Positions 22,876-31,355 are shown, counted from the first letter of the stretch. The stretch is DNA of 64,000 bases from Nocardia aurea (GCF_003123685.1 NZ_QCYJ01000029.1:124001-188000); one strand, 5' to 3'. Notes: generated by a model not told the origin, from the letters alone. A program made the numbers and translations.

Positions 22876-23163
22876 GTGCAGATCCGGTGGCGTCGGGTCG
22901 GTCGGCCCCGGCACCGGATTCGGCGGCGGGCCGGGCACCGGAGGCAACGGCCTGCCCGGTTCGGGTCTCGGGTGCGGGACCGGTTCGGGCACCGGCGGCA
23001 CCGGTGACGGATCCGGTTGCGGTGGAAAGGGTTCCGGTGACGGAATGGGGTCGGGTTCGGGGATCGGCGGTACCGGGTCGGGGGAGGGCCCGGGCGGTGT
23101 CGGATCCGGGATCGGCGGCGCCGGTTCCGGTCGATCACCGGGATTCGGGTCGGAACTGTGCAT
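22873..23163 (-). CDS. proline-rich low-complexity protein
   Basis: This is a possible 96-aa protein from ATG 23163 (or 99 aa from 23172), composed almost entirely of Pro with Asp, Glu, Gly and Val in PxP-type repeats after the opening MHSSDPNPGDRPE. There is no signal peptide, no membrane span and no recognised domain. No good Shine-Dalgarno site is visible. A SigF-type promoter ends 19 nt before ATG 23163, which supports it being real. It could be a disordered stress protein; a chance ORF in repetitive GC-rich DNA is the alternative. Confidence 0.5.
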   Translation of the reverse strand: MHSSDPNPGDRPEPAPPIPDPTPPGPSPDPVPPIPEPDPIPSPEPFPPQPDPSPVPPVPEPVPHPRPEPGRPLPPVPGPPPNPVPGPTDPTPPDLH

Positions 23164-23181
23164 AGCGATCATGTGTCGCGG

Positions 23182-23206
23182 GTACCCCGCCGTTCATGGG
23201 CAAACC
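23182..23206 (-). promoter_or_regulatory. SigF-type promoter of the proline-rich ORF
   Basis: On the minus strand GGTTT (23206-23202) and GGGTAC (23187-23182) are separated by 14 nt. The spacing and both elements fit SigF, and the site lies about 19 nt before ATG 23163. Confidence 0.55.
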
Positions 23207-23273
23207 ACAGGAAGCCCCCGGTTCCCCGTTCCGAACTCTCTTACACCGCGGCTCAGGTCACAGTCGACGCCGA

Positions 23274-23299
23274 GTTTGTCCGCGTGTGCCATCGGGTAC
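23274..23299 (+). promoter_or_regulatory. SigF-type promoter of the 136-aa gene
   Basis: GTTT (23274-23277) and GGGTAC (23294-23299) are separated by 16 nt, 48 nt before ATG 23348. It fits the SigF pattern read at 21500. Confidence 0.55.
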
Positions 23300-23347
23300 G
23301 CCGTCATCAACCGGATATTCGTCGTTCAGCGCTCAGGAAGGGTCGTC

Positions 23348-23758
23348 ATGAACTATCAGCGACGACCGAGCTCCCGGCAACCGATTCCCACGCCGGGCCG
23401 TTCACGGTCGCTCCCCACCGGCCGGGAACTCGATTCGCTCGGTGACAGACCTCGATACGTCCAGAGACCACCGCGCACCGTCCCGACCCTGGTGACCCGG
23501 GATCACGAGGTGATCCGCCGCTGGGCCGAACAGCGCGGCGCGCGACCGGCCACCATGCCGGGCAGCGAGTACAACGGCCACCTCGGTGTGCTGCGTTTCG
23601 ACTTCCCCGGCTACGGCGGCGCGGTCCTGCGCCCGGTGGACTGGGAAGAATGGTTCGCCACCTTCGACGAACGTCGGCTCGAGTTCCGCTACCAGGATCA
23701 GCGCGCAGACGGCAGCCGAAGCAATTTCAACCGCCTGGAGAGCCCACCGGAGCAGTAG
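23348..23758 (+). CDS. conserved small protein of unknown function
   Basis: This is a 136-aa soluble protein starting at ATG 23348 after AGGAAGGG. A basic, Pro/Arg-rich N-terminal 45 residues precedes a compact domain: VTRDHEVIRRWAEQRGARPA, LRFDFPGYGGA, WEEWFATFDERRLEFRYQDQ and SNFNRLE. I have seen this domain arrangement in hypothetical proteins of actinobacteria and cyanobacteria, but I know no function. It has a SigF-type promoter and a strong terminator hairpin, so it is a single-gene stress-type unit. Confidence 0.75.
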   Translation: MNYQRRPSSRQPIPTPGRSRSLPTGRELDSLGDRPRYVQRPPRTVPTLVTRDHEVIRRWAEQRGARPATMPGSEYNGHLGVLRFDFPGYGGAVLRPVDWEEWFATFDERRLEFRYQDQRADGSRSNFNRLESPPEQ

Positions 23759-23778
23759 CGCCCCGGAGTACCGCGTAC

Positions 23779-23809
23779 CTCCGCCCCCACGTCCGACGTG
23801 GGGGCGGAG
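23779..23809 (+). terminator. perfect hairpin after the 136-aa gene
   Basis: The arms CTCCGCCCCCACGT (23779-23792) and its complement (23796-23809) are perfect over 14 bp around a 3-nt loop, 20 nt after the stop at 23758. There is no T-tract. Confidence 0.75.
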
Positions 23810-23847
23810 TCGTGTCCGTAGGGCGTCGACCAGCGACGACAGGTGAT

Positions 23848-23872
23848 GTTTGTGTCTCGGAGGTTCGGGTAT
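23848..23872 (+). promoter_or_regulatory. SigF-type promoter of the response regulator
   Basis: GTTT (23848-23851) and GGGTAT (23867-23872) are separated by 15 nt, a full match to the SigF-type consensus. The response regulator start is about 130 nt downstream. Confidence 0.65.
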
Positions 23873-24002
23873 TCCGTGGGTTGGCCGGTTGGGCCGGAAG
23901 GCGGAAATGTCGCGTCGGCACGGGATGCGGTTGTCCGCACCGGGGTCGCGCGTCCGCGTGTCTGTATGGGATGAGGTCGAGGGTGCGCAGCGAGGTGTGG
24001 TC

Positions 24003-24716
24003 ATGACGGCGAATCTGATGATCGTGGACGACGACGCCGAGGTACGCGAAGCGTTACGACTGGCGATGGAGGACGAGGGGTACGAAGTGTCCGAGGCCGA
24101 GGAGGCCGAGGACGCGCTGACCCATCTGCGCAGCAACGGCGCGCCCGACGTCATGATCGTGGAGCTGATGCTCGGCGACATGGACGGTTTCGACTGCATT
24201 CGCGAGATCCGCCGTGACCACGATGTGCCGATCATCGTGGTCAGCGCGCGCGACGACACCCACGACGTGGTGGCGGCGCTGGAGGCGGGCGCCGACGACT
24301 ACGTCACCAAACCGTTCGAGATCAAGGAGATCTCCGCGCGGATGCGCGCGCTGCGCAGACGCGCCCGTCTGACCGCCGAACGGGAATCCGCGGGCCGGGA
24401 ATTGCTGTTGGACGGTGATCCCGGCGCCCCGCTGATCCTGGATCGCGACGGCGGCGCGGTGCGCCGCGGCGAGGAAGAGATCCGCCTCACCATCACCGAA
24501 TTCCGATTGTTGTGCGAACTCGCGGAAACCCCGGGCCGGGTATTGAGCCGTCCGGTACTTCTCGAACGCATATGGGACGACAATTTCTTCGGCGACGAAC
24601 GCATCGTCGATGTGCATATGCGGCGGCTGCGCACCAAGATCGAGCGTGACCCGTCCGCCCCGTCCATTGTCGTCACCGTGCGCGGTCTCGGGTATCGGCT
24701 CGATATTCGCCGCTGA
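24003..24716 (+). CDS. atypical OmpR-type response regulator (Glu at phospho-site)
   Basis: This is a 237-aa DNA-binding response regulator with a receiver domain (1-120) and an OmpR/PhoB winged helix (about 135-235: LTITEFRLLCELAETPGRVLSR, DERIVDVHMRRLRTKIE, RGLGYRLD). The acidic pair D9/D10, S81 and K103 are present, but the phospho-acceptor Asp is Glu54 (MIVELMLGDMDG; codon GAG). Such a Glu often mimics the phosphorylated state. There is no histidine kinase beside it. A SigF-type promoter is upstream and the ectoine operon starts 170 nt downstream, so osmotic or stress control is a reasonable guess. The ATG start is supported by the domain start. Confidence 0.9.
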   Translation: MTANLMIVDDDAEVREALRLAMEDEGYEVSEAEEAEDALTHLRSNGAPDVMIVELMLGDMDGFDCIREIRRDHDVPIIVVSARDDTHDVVAALEAGADDYVTKPFEIKEISARMRALRRRARLTAERESAGRELLLDGDPGAPLILDRDGGAVRRGEEEIRLTITEFRLLCELAETPGRVLSRPVLLERIWDDNFFGDERIVDVHMRRLRTKIERDPSAPSIVVTVRGLGYRLDIRR

Positions 24717-24886
24717 TATTCCCGTCGCCCGCGAACCCCGTTTCAAACGTCGTACGCGTCACAAAAAACGGCCTACTGCCTGCGAATGTGTTCCGGTCGT
24801 AACACAACCGCAAAGAGATCGACCACTTCACCTCAAAGTTGCCCGGCAAACCTGGAGATGTACTGCCACCCCGACTTGGGAGTTGT

Positions 24887-25411
24887 ATGTCATTACCAAC
24901 TTTGTCCGATAGGCGCGCCACCACGGTGCTTCGACCCCCGCGGGTCGGCGACGGCGCCCAGATCTGGCGGATCGCCAAGGATTCGCACGTTCTCGACGTG
25001 AACTCCAGCTACGCGTACCTGCTCTGGTGTCGGGATTTCGCGGGCACGTCCGTGGTCGCCGAAGTCGACGGCCGCGTGGCCGGATTCGTCATCGGCTACC
25101 TGCGTCCGCAAGATCCGGAGACGGTATTCGTCTGGCAGGTGGCGGTCGACCGCTCCCAACAGGGGAGAGGCACCGGTACCGCATTGATCGAGAGACTGCT
25201 CGACAGCGTTGCTTCACATGGTGTTTCGGCGCTCGAAACCACTGTTTCGCCGGACAATCCGGCATCGATAGCGATGTTCGCCTCGGTGGCTCGCCGTCGT
25301 GGTCATGCCATGACGCGCAAACCGCTGTTCGATCCGGGGGCCTTCCCCGATCACCACGTCGCCGAGGATCTGTACCGCATCGCACCGACCGCTCAGGAGG
25401 AACTCCGATGA
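24887..25411 (+). CDS. ectA: L-2,4-diaminobutyrate acetyltransferase EctA
   Basis: This is a 174-aa GNAT-fold enzyme that acetylates L-2,4-diaminobutyrate in ectoine synthesis. The acetyl-CoA loop is VDRSQQGRGTGTALIERLL, and ETTVSPDNPASIAMF is the family hallmark. The gene begins the ectABCD operon and overlaps ectB (ATGA). The 170-nt region upstream, which carries the promoter, has an A-rich stretch (ACAAAAAACGG). No EctR regulator is next to it. Confidence 0.95.
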   Translation: MSLPTLSDRRATTVLRPPRVGDGAQIWRIAKDSHVLDVNSSYAYLLWCRDFAGTSVVAEVDGRVAGFVIGYLRPQDPETVFVWQVAVDRSQQGRGTGTALIERLLDSVASHGVSALETTVSPDNPASIAMFASVARRRGHAMTRKPLFDPGAFPDHHVAEDLYRIAPTAQEELR

Positions 25412-26718
25412 TCACCGCCGAAACCACTATTTTCGACGAACTGGAATCGAATGTGCGCGGCTACTGCCGGGCCTGGCCCACGGTGTTCACCACCGCGAAG
25501 GGCAGCTGGCTGCGTGACGAGGACGGCAAGGAATACCTCGACTTCTTCGCGGGCGCGGGAGCGCTCAACTACGGGCACAACAATCCGGTGCTCAAACAGC
25601 CGTTGCTCGACTATATCGCCGGTGACGGCATCACCCACGGTCTGGATATGTCGACCGCGGCCAAACGCAGGCTGCTGGAATCGTTGCGCGACACCATCTT
25701 CGCGCCGCGCGGCCTGGACTACAAAGTGCAGTTCCCCGGCCCGACCGGAGCCAACGCGGTGGAGGCGGCGCTGAAATTGGCGCGCAAGGTCACCGGCCGC
25801 GAGACGATCCTCAGCTTCACCAACGCTTTCCACGGCATGACGCTGGGCGCGCTGTCGGTCACCGGTAACGCCGCCAAACGCGCGGGTGCGGGAGTGCCGC
25901 TGGTGCACGCCGCGCATATGCCCTACGACGGCTACTTCGACAACACCACCGCCGACTTCCAGTGGATGGAACGAGTCCTCGACGACACGTCCTCCGGTTT
26001 CGACCGGCCCGCCGCGGTGATCGTGGAGACCGTGCAGGGTGAGGGCGGCGTGAACGTGGCGCGCGTGGAATGGCTGCGCCATCTCGCCGGACTGTGCGCC
26101 GAGCGCGAGATCCTGCTGATCGTCGACGACGTGCAGATGGGATGCGGTCGCACCGGCCCGTTCTTCTCCTTCGAGGTCGCCGGGATCACCCCCGATATCG
26201 TGACGCTGTCGAAGTCGATCAGCGGTTACGGCCTGCCGATGGCGCTGGTGCTGTTCAAACCCGAACTCGATCAGTGGGCTCCGGGCGAGCACAACGGCAC
26301 CTTCCGCGGTAACAACCCGGCCTTCGTCACCGCGCACACCGCGTTGCAGCACTACTGGTCCGACGACGCGTTGCAGATCTCGACCGAGACCAAGGGCGCG
26401 CGGATCGCGGGCGCGCTCGGCGAGGTCGCCGAACACTTCCCCGGCATCAGCACCCGCGGCCGCGGATTCGTCCAGGGCATCGTCTTCGAGGACCCGTCGC
26501 AGGCGGGCAAGGTCTGCCAGGTGGCCTTCGAACGCGGCCTGCTGGTGGAGACCTCCGGGTCCAGCGACGAGGTGGTCAAACTGCTGCCGCCGCTGACCGT
26601 CACCGACGACGAGGTCGATCGCGGTTTGCAGGTGCTCACCGGCGCCATCGATACGGTGTGCACCGGCTGGGGCCGACTGCATCATCGCGGTACAGTCGAA
26701 GGAGGTGCGCGCGCGTGA
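25408..26718 (+). CDS. ectB: diaminobutyrate-2-oxoglutarate aminotransferase EctB
   Basis: This is a 436-aa class III PLP aminotransferase that makes L-2,4-diaminobutyrate from aspartate semialdehyde using glutamate. Landmarks are QFPGPTGANAVEAALKLARK, TNAFHGMTLGALSVTGN, the dVQMGCGRTG region and the PLP lysine in LSKSISGYGLPMA. The length matches the family. It overlaps ectA (ATGA) and ectC (GTGA), indicating coupled translation. Confidence 0.96.
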   Translation: MITAETTIFDELESNVRGYCRAWPTVFTTAKGSWLRDEDGKEYLDFFAGAGALNYGHNNPVLKQPLLDYIAGDGITHGLDMSTAAKRRLLESLRDTIFAPRGLDYKVQFPGPTGANAVEAALKLARKVTGRETILSFTNAFHGMTLGALSVTGNAAKRAGAGVPLVHAAHMPYDGYFDNTTADFQWMERVLDDTSSGFDRPAAVIVETVQGEGGVNVARVEWLRHLAGLCAEREILLIVDDVQMGCGRTGPFFSFEVAGITPDIVTLSKSISGYGLPMALVLFKPELDQWAPGEHNGTFRGNNPAFVTAHTALQHYWSDDALQISTETKGARIAGALGEVAEHFPGISTRGRGFVQGIVFEDPSQAGKVCQVAFERGLLVETSGSSDEVVKLLPPLTVTDDEVDRGLQVLTGAIDTVCTGWGRLHHRGTVEGGARA

Positions 26719-27110
26719 TCGTTCGCAGCACCGACGAGATCACCGGTACCGAACGCGATGTCGCGGGTACGGGCTGGCGCAGCAAACGCATCGTGCTCGG
26801 CGGCGACGGTGTCGGATTCTCCTTCCACGAGACCACCATCGAGGCCGGGACCGAACATCTGTTCCACTACCAGCACCATGTCGAGGCGGTCTGGCTGGTC
26901 GAGGGCGAGGGTTCGCTCACCGATCTGGACAACGACGTCGTCTATGAACTGGGCCCGGGATCGATGTATCTGCTGAACGGTCACGAGCGCCATCGCCTGG
27001 TCGCACGGACCAGGATGCGGATGATGTGTGTTTTCAACCCTCCTGTCACCGGTCAGGAGGTTCACGACAGCAACGGCGTCTATCCGCTGGTCGCCGCAGA
27101 AGTCGGGTGA
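26715..27110 (+). CDS. ectC: ectoine synthase EctC
   Basis: This is a 131-aa cupin enzyme that closes N-gamma-acetyl-diaminobutyrate to ectoine. The cupin core reads FSFHETTIEAGTEH, YQHHVEAVWLVEGEG and LGPGSMYLLNGHERH, giving the usual metal-binding His and Glu residues. GTG start at 26715 overlaps the ectB stop. Confidence 0.96.
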   Translation: MIVRSTDEITGTERDVAGTGWRSKRIVLGGDGVGFSFHETTIEAGTEHLFHYQHHVEAVWLVEGEGSLTDLDNDVVYELGPGSMYLLNGHERHRLVARTRMRMMCVFNPPVTGQEVHDSNGVYPLVAAEVG

Positions 27111-27113
27111 GGA

Positions 27114-27998
27114 ATGGTACTGCAGCACATGACCGAATTGGCCGATCGCTACCCGACCCGGCTCGGTGCGCCGGGTCGGTGGGTGGAGCGGTCCGATCCC
27201 ACGGTGTGGGGTGCGATCGAGACGCCCGAACTCGCCGGATTCGAGACCGAGGGTTTCGCCGCGGTGGAGGATCTGCTGACACCGGCCGAGGTGGCCGAAT
27301 TCAGCGCCGAGATCGGGCGGCTGGCCGCCGATCCGGACCTAGCCGACGACGACCGGCTGATCATCGAGAAATCCTCACGGCGGGTGCGCTCGATCTTCGA
27401 GGTGCACAAGCTCAGCACGGCGGTGTCGGATCTGGTGCGCGAGACCAGGATCGCCGGTCTCGCGCGGCAGGTGCTCGGTTCGCCGGTATACCTGCATCAG
27501 ACCCGGATCAACTACATGCCGGGATTCCGTGGCACCGGTTTCTACTGGCATTCCGATTTCGAGACCTGGCACGCGGAGGACGGGATGCCCGCGCCGCGCG
27601 CGGTGAGTCTGTCGATCGCGTTGACCGACAACTATCCGGTCAACGGGAGTCTGATGGTGATGCCGGGTTCGCATCGCAGCTTCGTCGGTTGCCAGGGCAC
27701 GACCCCGGCGGAAAACTACCGGGAATCGTTGCGGGAGCAGGAGATCGGGGTGCCGACGCAATCCGATATCGCCGAGTTGGCCGCACGGCACGGGATCGTG
27801 CAGTTCACCGGCAGGGCCGGGTCGGCGCTGCTGTTCGATTCCAACATCATGCACGGCTCCTCGGACAACATCACCCCGTTTCCGCGCTCGAATATCTTCC
27901 TGGTATTCAACAGCGTCGAGAACACCCTCGTCGACCCGTTCGCCGCTCCCGCGCCGCGACCGACCTACATCGCGGCCCGGGATTTCACCGCCGTGTAG
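27114..27998 (+). CDS. ectD: ectoine 5-hydroxylase EctD
   Basis: This is a 294-aa Fe(II)/2-oxoglutarate dioxygenase that converts ectoine to 5-hydroxyectoine. Iron ligands are H146 and D148 in YWHSDFETWH and the distal H247 in NIMHGSS. The family signature LHQTRINYMPGFRGTGF precedes it. ATG 27114 lies 3 nt after the ectC stop; ATG 27129 is an alternative. It ends the operon, and a hairpin follows. Confidence 0.95.
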   Translation: MVLQHMTELADRYPTRLGAPGRWVERSDPTVWGAIETPELAGFETEGFAAVEDLLTPAEVAEFSAEIGRLAADPDLADDDRLIIEKSSRRVRSIFEVHKLSTAVSDLVRETRIAGLARQVLGSPVYLHQTRINYMPGFRGTGFYWHSDFETWHAEDGMPAPRAVSLSIALTDNYPVNGSLMVMPGSHRSFVGCQGTTPAENYRESLREQEIGVPTQSDIAELAARHGIVQFTGRAGSALLFDSNIMHGSSDNITPFPRSNIFLVFNSVENTLVDPFAAPAPRPTYIAARDFTAV

Positions 27999-28003
27999 GG
28001 CGT

Positions 28004-28043
28004 CGCGCCGTGGGTGCTCCGAGGGCGGAACACTCACGGCGCG
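28004..28043 (+). terminator. terminator of the ectABCD operon
   Basis: The arms at 28004-28016 and 28031-28043 form a 13-bp stem with one wobble pair, 5 nt after the ectD stop. Confidence 0.75.
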
Positions 28044-28161
28044 AACGCTGTAGCCATCATCGGGCAAACGCTCGCCGTTTGACCTAGGTGTTACCGCTGG
28101 GTACAAATATGGGATCAGCCGACCCGACCAGAGCGGGCAGGCCCGGAAGAAATGCACACCG

Positions 28162-30228
28162 TTGGTCACCGAAGTCATCACCGTTGATGCCGAATACGCC
28201 GTCGAACGCCGGGCGATGTGGGATCTGCTCATGGACCCGCAGACCTACCCGCGCATGTTCCGCGGCGTCGAGGTGTACGAACGCGCCGAAACCGCCGAAG
28301 GGCAGTCGATTCCGGCGGTGCCGGGAGGCCGACTGGTCGGCCCGACCGCCGCGGGTCCGGTCTACCTGGTCGTCACCCACGTGGGCGAGGTCTTCGAGAT
28401 CCAATGCCCGCACGCGGGCAGCTTCGCCTCGATCCGATTGCGCGACAACGCGACCGAGGACATGGTCGGCACCCGCGTCACCGTCACCTTCATCGGACTC
28501 GGGCGCATGGGCGACGACATCGCCTCGCGCGAACGCGCCGAGATCACCGAATGGACCGCCGCCGGACTCGACCGCGTCGCCGACGTCCTGCTCCGCGCGC
28601 CCACCTCGGTCCTGGTCAACGGTGAGGATTCACCGGCCCGGCTCCAGGTCGGCATCGCCCGGCAACTGGTCAGCACCGGCGTCATCCGCAGCTACCGACC
28701 CGACCGCGGCATCAGACAACTCGGCGGACTCGCCAAATGGGGTTTCACCCTCGCGGGCGGGTACGCGGCCGCCGCGGCCTACACCCCGGACCGGCCCGCG
28801 GTCATCGACGCGACCACCGAATACACCTTCTCCGAGGTACACCGGCGCACCCACCGGCTCGCCGCCACGCTGACATCGCTCGGTTTCGACGAGCACACCG
28901 CCATCGGCGTGCTGTCGCGCAACAGCGCGGCCATGGTCGACTGCATGGTCGCCGCGGGCAAGGCGGGCGTGGACGCGGTCCTGCTCAATACCGGGCTCTC
29001 CGCGCTACAGATCCGCGAGGTCGTGGCACGACACGAACTCGCCGGAATCTTCCGCGACGACGAATTCGAACCGCTGTTGCACGGCGTGAGCCCCGATATC
29101 CCGCGCTACTCCACCTCGCCCCCCGCGCACGGCGGCCCGGTGACCGTCGACGAACTGGTCGACTACGCCGCGCCGCATTTCTCCCGTCCCGCGCAACCCG
29201 GTCGGCTGATCGTGCTCACCTCCGGCACCAGCGGCACGCCGAAAAGCGCCCGCAGACCCCAGCCCAAGGGTTTCGGCACCGTCGCCGCGCTGTTGTCGCG
29301 CATCCCGTTCCGGATGGACGAGACCATGCTGATCCCCGCGCCGCTGTTCCACACCTGGGGTCTGGCCGCCTTGCAGATCAGCACACCGATCCGGGCGAGT
29401 GTGGTTCTCACCGAACGTTTCGACGCCGAGGAATGCCTGCGCCTGATCCACGACCACCGCATCACCGCCATGATCGTGGTCCCGGTGATGGTCAACCGCA
29501 TCCTCGACCTGCCGCGCTCGGTACTCGACCGCTACGACACCTCCAGCCTGCGCGTCGTCGCCAGTTGCGGCGCGCCACTGGATGTCTCGACCGTGCGACG
29601 GTTCATGGACATCTTCGGCGACGTCCTCTACAACGTGTACGGCTCCACCGAGGTCTCCTGGGCCACCATCGCCGACCCCGCCGATCTGCGCACCGCGCCG
29701 ACCACCGCAGGCCGACCGCCACTCGGTACCAAACTCGCGGTTCTGGACCGGAATCTGCGACCGGTGCCGCGCGGGGTGACCGGACGTATCTTCGTCAGCA
29801 ACCACATGCTGTTCGACGGTTACACCGACGCCGCACCGCCGACCGAATCCGGCGACATGCTCGACACCGGCGACCTCGGCTACATCGACGCCGACGGACT
29901 GGTCTTCGTCGCTGGCCGCGACGACGAGATGATCATCTCCGGCGGCGAGAACGTCTTCCCGCGCCCGGTCGAGGAAGCACTCTCACTGCTGCCGCAGGTC
30001 AGCGAGGTGGCCGTGGTGGGGGTTCCCGACCGCGAATACGGCCAGCGTCTGGCCGCTTTCGTCGTCACCCGCGAAGGGGCGGGCCGCCTGGACCGCGACA
30101 TGATCCGCGACTACATCCGTCATCGGCTGAGCCGGTTCTCGGTGCCACGCGACGTCACCTTCCTCGACGCCCTCCCGCGCAACGCCACCGGGAAGATTCT
30201 CAAACGCGTCCTGGTCCAGGCGGGCTGA
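28162..30228 (+). CDS. SRPBCC-like domain fused to an acyl-CoA synthetase
   Basis: This is a 688-aa protein from TTG 28162, with GGAAG upstream; no ATG or GTG is better placed. Residues 1-145 look like a polyketide-cyclase/START (SRPBCC) domain (VITVDAEYAVERRAMWDLLMDP, VYLVVTHVGEVFEIQCP, ADVLLRAP). From about 200 a complete adenylate-forming enzyme follows: the loop LTSGTSGTPKSARR, NVYGSTEVSW, LDTGDLGYIDADGLVFVAGRDD and the C-terminal lysine region NATGKILKRVL. This arrangement is unusual. The N-terminal domain could hold or modify the acyl group. The gene lies between ectD and erm, with no obvious pathway partner. Confidence 0.85.
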   Translation: MVTEVITVDAEYAVERRAMWDLLMDPQTYPRMFRGVEVYERAETAEGQSIPAVPGGRLVGPTAAGPVYLVVTHVGEVFEIQCPHAGSFASIRLRDNATEDMVGTRVTVTFIGLGRMGDDIASRERAEITEWTAAGLDRVADVLLRAPTSVLVNGEDSPARLQVGIARQLVSTGVIRSYRPDRGIRQLGGLAKWGFTLAGGYAAAAAYTPDRPAVIDATTEYTFSEVHRRTHRLAATLTSLGFDEHTAIGVLSRNSAAMVDCMVAAGKAGVDAVLLNTGLSALQIREVVARHELAGIFRDDEFEPLLHGVSPDIPRYSTSPPAHGGPVTVDELVDYAAPHFSRPAQPGRLIVLTSGTSGTPKSARRPQPKGFGTVAALLSRIPFRMDETMLIPAPLFHTWGLAALQISTPIRASVVLTERFDAEECLRLIHDHRITAMIVVPVMVNRILDLPRSVLDRYDTSSLRVVASCGAPLDVSTVRRFMDIFGDVLYNVYGSTEVSWATIADPADLRTAPTTAGRPPLGTKLAVLDRNLRPVPRGVTGRIFVSNHMLFDGYTDAAPPTESGDMLDTGDLGYIDADGLVFVAGRDDEMIISGGENVFPRPVEEALSLLPQVSEVAVVGVPDREYGQRLAAFVVTREGAGRLDRDMIRDYIRHRLSRFSVPRDVTFLDALPRNATGKILKRVLVQAG

Positions 30229-30233
30229 GGCGC

Positions 30234-31034
30234 CTACCGGCGCAGTTCCCGGTAGACGGCGATCCAGTCGTCCGGCGACACCGACCCGACCGGCCGATCG
30301 ACCGGTATCCCGATCCGCGCGCAGGCCGCACGAACCCGGCGTGCCGGGAACGCCCGCGCCAACGAGGCCGCGAACGAGCCTCCGACCCCGGAGAATCCGA
30401 GTTCGACCATGCGCAGGTAGCCGGGCATCGCCGAAGCCGGCAGCAGGGGATCCGGACGGGTCCGCAGACCCAGCACCGCCGCGTCGACGCCGGGCACCGG
30501 GCGGAAGTGCCGTCGGTCCACGCGCATCCCCAGTTCGAATGCGGTGCCGGGCCAATGGGTGACGGCGAGTTTGCTCCAGCGCCCGTAGTCGCCGGAATGT
30601 TTGCGGGCGAATTCGCGCTGGGTGAGTAGGGTCGCCGAGGTCAGGTCCGGCGCCGCGACACACCAGCGCACGATATCGGTGCTGCTCGCGAAGGGGATAT
30701 TGGCGACCACCGCGAACGGTTCGCGCGGTGCGGTCGCCGTGCGGAAGTCCCTGTGGTAGCAGCGAATACGGTCGTCGCCCGCGTAGCGGTCGCGTAGCCG
30801 CGCGGCGTAGTGGCGGTCGATCTCGTAGGCGAGGACGCGCCCCGCCGTGGCCAGTAGGCGGTCGGTGAGTATGCCGTCGCCGGGGCCGATCTCCACGACG
30901 AGGTCGTCGGCGCAGACACCGGACGAACGCACCAGCGCCGCGGCGATGCCGGGATCGGCGAGGAAGTTCTGCGACAGGAGTTTGCGGGCACCGACCGGCC
31001 GGGCCGTGCGAGCGCGAGAAAGCGAACGGGACAT
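30234..31034 (-). CDS. erm: Erm-type 23S rRNA adenine dimethyltransferase
   Basis: This is a 266-aa rRNA N6-adenine methyltransferase. Motif I is VVEIGPGDGILTDRL and motif IV is NIPFASSTDIVRW, which marks Erm rather than KsgA (NLPYN). LSQNFLADP is the usual opening. Erm enzymes methylate A2058 of 23S rRNA and give macrolide-lincosamide-streptogramin B resistance. ATG 31034 follows GGAGGA. Two inverted repeats lie in the 5' region. It is convergent with the synthetase gene, 5 nt apart. Confidence 0.9.
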   Translation of the reverse strand: MSRSLSRARTARPVGARKLLSQNFLADPGIAAALVRSSGVCADDLVVEIGPGDGILTDRLLATAGRVLAYEIDRHYAARLRDRYAGDDRIRCYHRDFRTATAPREPFAVVANIPFASSTDIVRWCVAAPDLTSATLLTQREFARKHSGDYGRWSKLAVTHWPGTAFELGMRVDRRHFRPVPGVDAAVLGLRTRPDPLLPASAMPGYLRMVELGFSGVGGSFAASLARAFPARRVRAACARIGIPVDRPVGSVSPDDWIAVYRELRR

Positions 31035-31057
31035 GGGTGTCCTCCGGAGGGAGTGGA

Positions 31058-31078
31058 CGAATCAGGAAATGTGATTCG
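31058..31078 (-). promoter_or_regulatory. inverted repeat in the erm leader
   Basis: CGAATCA (31058-31064) and TGATTCG (31072-31078) form perfect 7-bp arms around 7 nt, 24 nt upstream of the erm start and next to its Shine-Dalgarno. It could be an operator or an RNA stem. Confidence 0.45.
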
Positions 31079-31213
31079 CCCGGACCCATACCGAGCACGG
31101 CGAAGACCACTGCGGCACGCTCGACCCGGCCTCGATGAGAAAGCCGTGAGCGACCTACGAGAATCGGCACAACCGATCAGGACATCGCGAAACGACGGCG
31201 CGACATCGTTGGG

Positions 31214-31233
31214 GTGAGCCGAACCCGGCTCAC
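31214..31233 (-). terminator. hairpin between pfkB and erm
   Basis: GTGAGCCG (31214-31221) and CGGCTCAC (31226-31233) form a perfect 8-bp stem with a 4-nt loop, downstream of the minus-strand PfkB gene. Confidence 0.5.
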
Positions 31234-31337
31234 TCGATCAACGGAGCCGGAAACCCGGTGCGGCGCTGTGCGCGGGCTGAGCCCGGGCCACCGTGCGCAG
31301 CCGGATGTAATACGCGACGACCGCGCACACTCCGGTC

Positions 31338-31355
31338 GATGTAGGACTACCACCC
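31338..31355. repeat. 18-bp direct repeat, copy 1
   Basis: GATGTAGGACTACCACCC occurs here and again at 35660-35677, with the same orientation. Neighbouring bases are only loosely similar. Confidence 0.8.

Noticed and set aside
30234..31034. KsgA (16S dimethyltransferase) as identity of the erm gene
   Set aside because: Motif IV is NIPFASST, typical of Erm; KsgA has NLPYN.
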